A stretch of DNA of 20,000 bases from NCBI GenBank assembly GCA_963575745.1, contig CAUYUJ010009500.1:5001-25000 (forward strand), given 5' to 3'. How positions within the stretch are numbered: position 1 is the stretch's first letter; every line of letters starts with the position of its first letter. The DNA is from Prorocentrum cordatum. Taxonomy: Eukaryota; Sar; Dinophyceae; Prorocentrales; Prorocentraceae. The notes under the pieces are model-generated. The model searched no databases. It saw only the letters and a list, made by a program, of their open reading frames with translations, and was not told the DNA's origin. Made by a program: the position numbers and the translations under genes. Of the stretch, positions 18,463 through 20,000 are shown one piece after another.

Positions 18463-18482
18463 GCACTCCGAGATGACCTCGC
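18463..18482 (-). repeat. Cys-motif repeat, copy 2
   Basis: This is the same 20-mer, 64 bp from copy 1. It encodes SREVISECDPGGCCRA on the minus strand. The 64-bp spacing is not a multiple of three, so the two copies are in different frames. Confidence 0.8.
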
Positions 18483-18544
18483 GACTGCGTCTGCAGGGGC
18501 GTAGCAGTGTTCAGGTGGCGATCGAAAGCCCCCAAGAATTCCGG

Positions 18545-19493
18545 TCTCTATCATCCTTTCCTCAGGCGCTCCATCAGCATGTTGCGGTCCACATCGCTGT
18601 CTGCCCGCTGTCTGCGCTCGCTCAAAAAGTGGAATTGACGCTCCAGTCCGATGTCGATGCCCAGACGGATATGGCATCGATGTCCTCTCGCTTTAACGTT
18701 CTACAGTTTTTTTCCCCCGACACTCCTCTCAACGCAGCACATCTTCGCACGCGTGGTGAGGCCCCCGTCGGCATCGCAATGTGATCGATCTTGCTCGCCC
18801 GTATCTCGTCGTCTTTGGCGCAGTAGTAAGTTGGTCCACAATCGAAGAAGGCGGTGGCTACCGACAAAACGCCGTGGACACAAAACTCCCCGAAAACTGC
18901 GCCGTTGTCGTTCTCCACCTCTGTAGCCGCCAGTCCCAATGCCGCTGCATAGTTGCTCGAGCTGTGTCTGATGACCACCAAGTCCCTGTTGTCCGCTCTG
19001 CGCATACCCAGTTGACGGCCGATGCATCATCCTACTACGAAAGTAGATATGCCGCCTGTGTCGACACACTTTTCTTCCACCCACTTCAGGTTTTCAGATC
19101 ACCCAGTTGTCTGCGTACCCATGCATGGCGGTAAGCACGCGGCGAATATAGTGATGACGCAAGCTCTCGTTCGCAGTCTCACCCCCGCTGCTCTTTCTTG
19201 CACTTGCGCAGGTGGTGTGTACTGTGCATGGAAGCTTCGTCATTCAACATATCGTTGGACACCAAGAACGTCGCGCCGCATGCCTTAGTAATACATGAAC
19301 CCTTCTTTGCCCCAGACTGCAGTGCCACATGATGTCTAAGATTCGTTTTCTTCATATGCTTTGGCCCTGCCCACTGATGCGCCCCTGTCAACACAATCAC
19401 ATCCCACTCTCGTAGTTCACTGCTAACTTCTTCCAACCTGTCCGTGACACTCGCCGCCAACGGGTTGCAAAATACAATTTCATCAATACACAA
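18545..19493 (-). pseudogene. APE-type endonuclease domain of the LINE, frameshifted
   Basis: This domain nicks target DNA to prime reverse transcription. The first piece (19493-19179) reads EIVFCNPLAASVTDRLEEVS and WDVIVLTGAHQW, matching the Asn-bearing start and the D-x-I/V-x-L strand of APE nucleases; the usual catalytic Glu after that strand is not evident. After a poorly readable part comes ATEVENDNGAVFGEF, then VATAFFDCGPTYY and KIDHIAMP (about 18915-18765), the conserved NTFF..G.T and IDHI motifs. A Ser-Asp-His end is not seen. A last piece, DRNMLMERLRKG (about 18590-18553), matches the segment that usually follows the endonuclease. At least two frame changes (near 19170-18960 and 18650) break it. 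It probably begins a little above 19493, where the frame remains open to a TGA. Confidence 0.72.
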
Positions 19494-19655
19494 TCGAGAA
19501 CAATGCGATTGTAACCATCATCTATGTTCCATGCCCCCCCCCCCGCTCCCGTTCTGGCCCGCGCAAGTGCTGGGGCGGCAGTCGCGTGAAAGAGTTCCAG
19601 GGAAATCCATCCTCTTTCCGTCGGTTATCAAAGTGCCTGAGCCTCCAACGCCGAC

Positions 19656-19803
19656 TAGGAGAAGGAGGGGGAGGAGGGAGGAGCAGGAGGGGCAGGAGGA
19701 GGGAGGAGGAGGAGGAGAAGGAGGGAGAAGGAGGAGGAGGAGAGGGAGGGAGGAGGAGGAAGGGATGGAGGGAGGGAGGGAGGAAGAAGGGAGGCGCAGG
19801 AGG
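19656..19803 (+). repeat. Polypurine GGA-rich tract
   Basis: About 145 bases are nearly all A and G on the plus strand, in GGA, GGGA and GAA units. It is similar in kind to 11331-11547 and lies 5' of the LINE on the minus strand. Confidence 0.92.
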
Positions 19804-20000
19804 CGGGGCCCGAGCGCGGGCAGCCGGCCGGCGGGCCGCCTCTCGGGGGCTCCGCGCGAGCCGCGCGCGCGGGTCGGGCCCCCCTCGCGGCCTCCGCGGG
19901 ACAGAGGGCGCCGGAAGCGCCGCCGAGGATCGAGCAGCACGAGGATCGAGGAGCCTCGAGGCTCGATCGAGCATCGGGGATCGCGGATCCAGGAGGATCC
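19804..20000. repeat. GC-rich end with GGATC/GATCG repeats and a palindrome
   Basis: 19804-19928 is very GC-rich (GCGCGCGGGTCGGGCCCC and similar). From 19926 many GAGGATCGAG-type strings follow, with the perfect 14-base palindrome GAGCCTCGAGGCTC at 19951-19964. No gene is seen. The end of the window cuts this zone. Confidence 0.65.

Larger units (their letters stand above)
17276..18544 (-). pseudogene. LINE linker between endonuclease and RT, heavily decayed
   Basis: The length (about 420 codons) is on the long side for the gap between these domains. Only scattered pieces look like protein, for example EEMWRACEDNNSSDVHRFRV (about 18045-17985), which suits the Trp/Arg-rich linker of such elements. 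It also contains two tandem copies of a Cys motif near 18380-18490 and C-runs of up to 14 (17841-17854). A scrap at about 17345-17270 reads ASPAPGYAAGPAQIDFILCR, which resembles the C-terminal QIDFIL motif of another APE endonuclease. A nested or rearranged fragment of a second LINE is therefore possible. Confidence 0.4.
15640..19540 (-). mobile_element. Decayed non-LTR (LINE) retrotransposon, ORF2-type
   Basis: On the minus strand from about 19540 the pieces follow the order of a LINE ORF2: APE-type endonuclease (19493-18545), linker (18544-17276), reverse transcriptase (17275-16330), post-RT region (16329-about 16000) and a finger-like C-terminus (about 15835-15755). Frame changes, three in-frame stops in the RT and post-RT part, and a substituted catalytic Asp show that it is dead. 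No target-site duplication or poly-A tail could be placed, so the ends are approximate. The 5' side abuts a purine tract (19656-19803). Confidence 0.75.

Overview
The window looks like nuclear DNA of a GC-rich core dinoflagellate (a Prorocentrum-like genome would fit). The reasons are long trinucleotide arrays, almost all coding-like sequence on one (minus) strand, two retroelement types whose protein signatures resemble those I know from dinoflagellate genomes, and a 12-base match to the 3' end of the dinoflagellate spliced leader. The species is an inference. I found no intact gene, tRNA, rRNA or CRISPR. Nearly everything that reads like protein is broken by stops or frame changes.

Layout: 1-1149 is a (CTA)n array. 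About 1390-6057, minus strand, is a decayed Ty1/copia-like element. Read 5' to 3' it has a spliced-leader-like relic (6037-6057), a gag-like region with a CCHC zinc knuckle that has lost one Cys (5942-4010), a Cys-rich stretch (3590-2755), and a C5-methyltransferase-like domain (2085-1500). Integrase, reverse transcriptase and LTRs are not seen. 6355-8522 is a 2.2-kb (ATC)n array with a higher-order 144-bp duplication. 8523-12340 is non-coding as far as I can tell, with polypyrimidine, purine and (CT)n tracts and one clear hairpin.

12340-15520, minus strand, is a chain of coding-like pieces I cannot name. It holds a C2H2-like finger, CxxC pairs and a Trp/Cys-rich segment, broken by stops and frame changes. 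15640-19540, minus strand, is a decayed non-LTR (LINE) retrotransposon: APE-type endonuclease, linker, reverse transcriptase with a destroyed catalytic motif (FMGD), post-RT region, and a degenerate C-terminal finger. The right end (19656-20000) is a GGA-rich purine tract followed by GC-rich repeats and a palindrome.

How the parts relate: the two retroelements share strand and state of decay. The unknown zinc-binding segment lies directly 3' of the LINE and shares a repeated Cys motif with the LINE linker. It may therefore be the ORF1-like part of a second, head-to-tail element, or a relic host gene.
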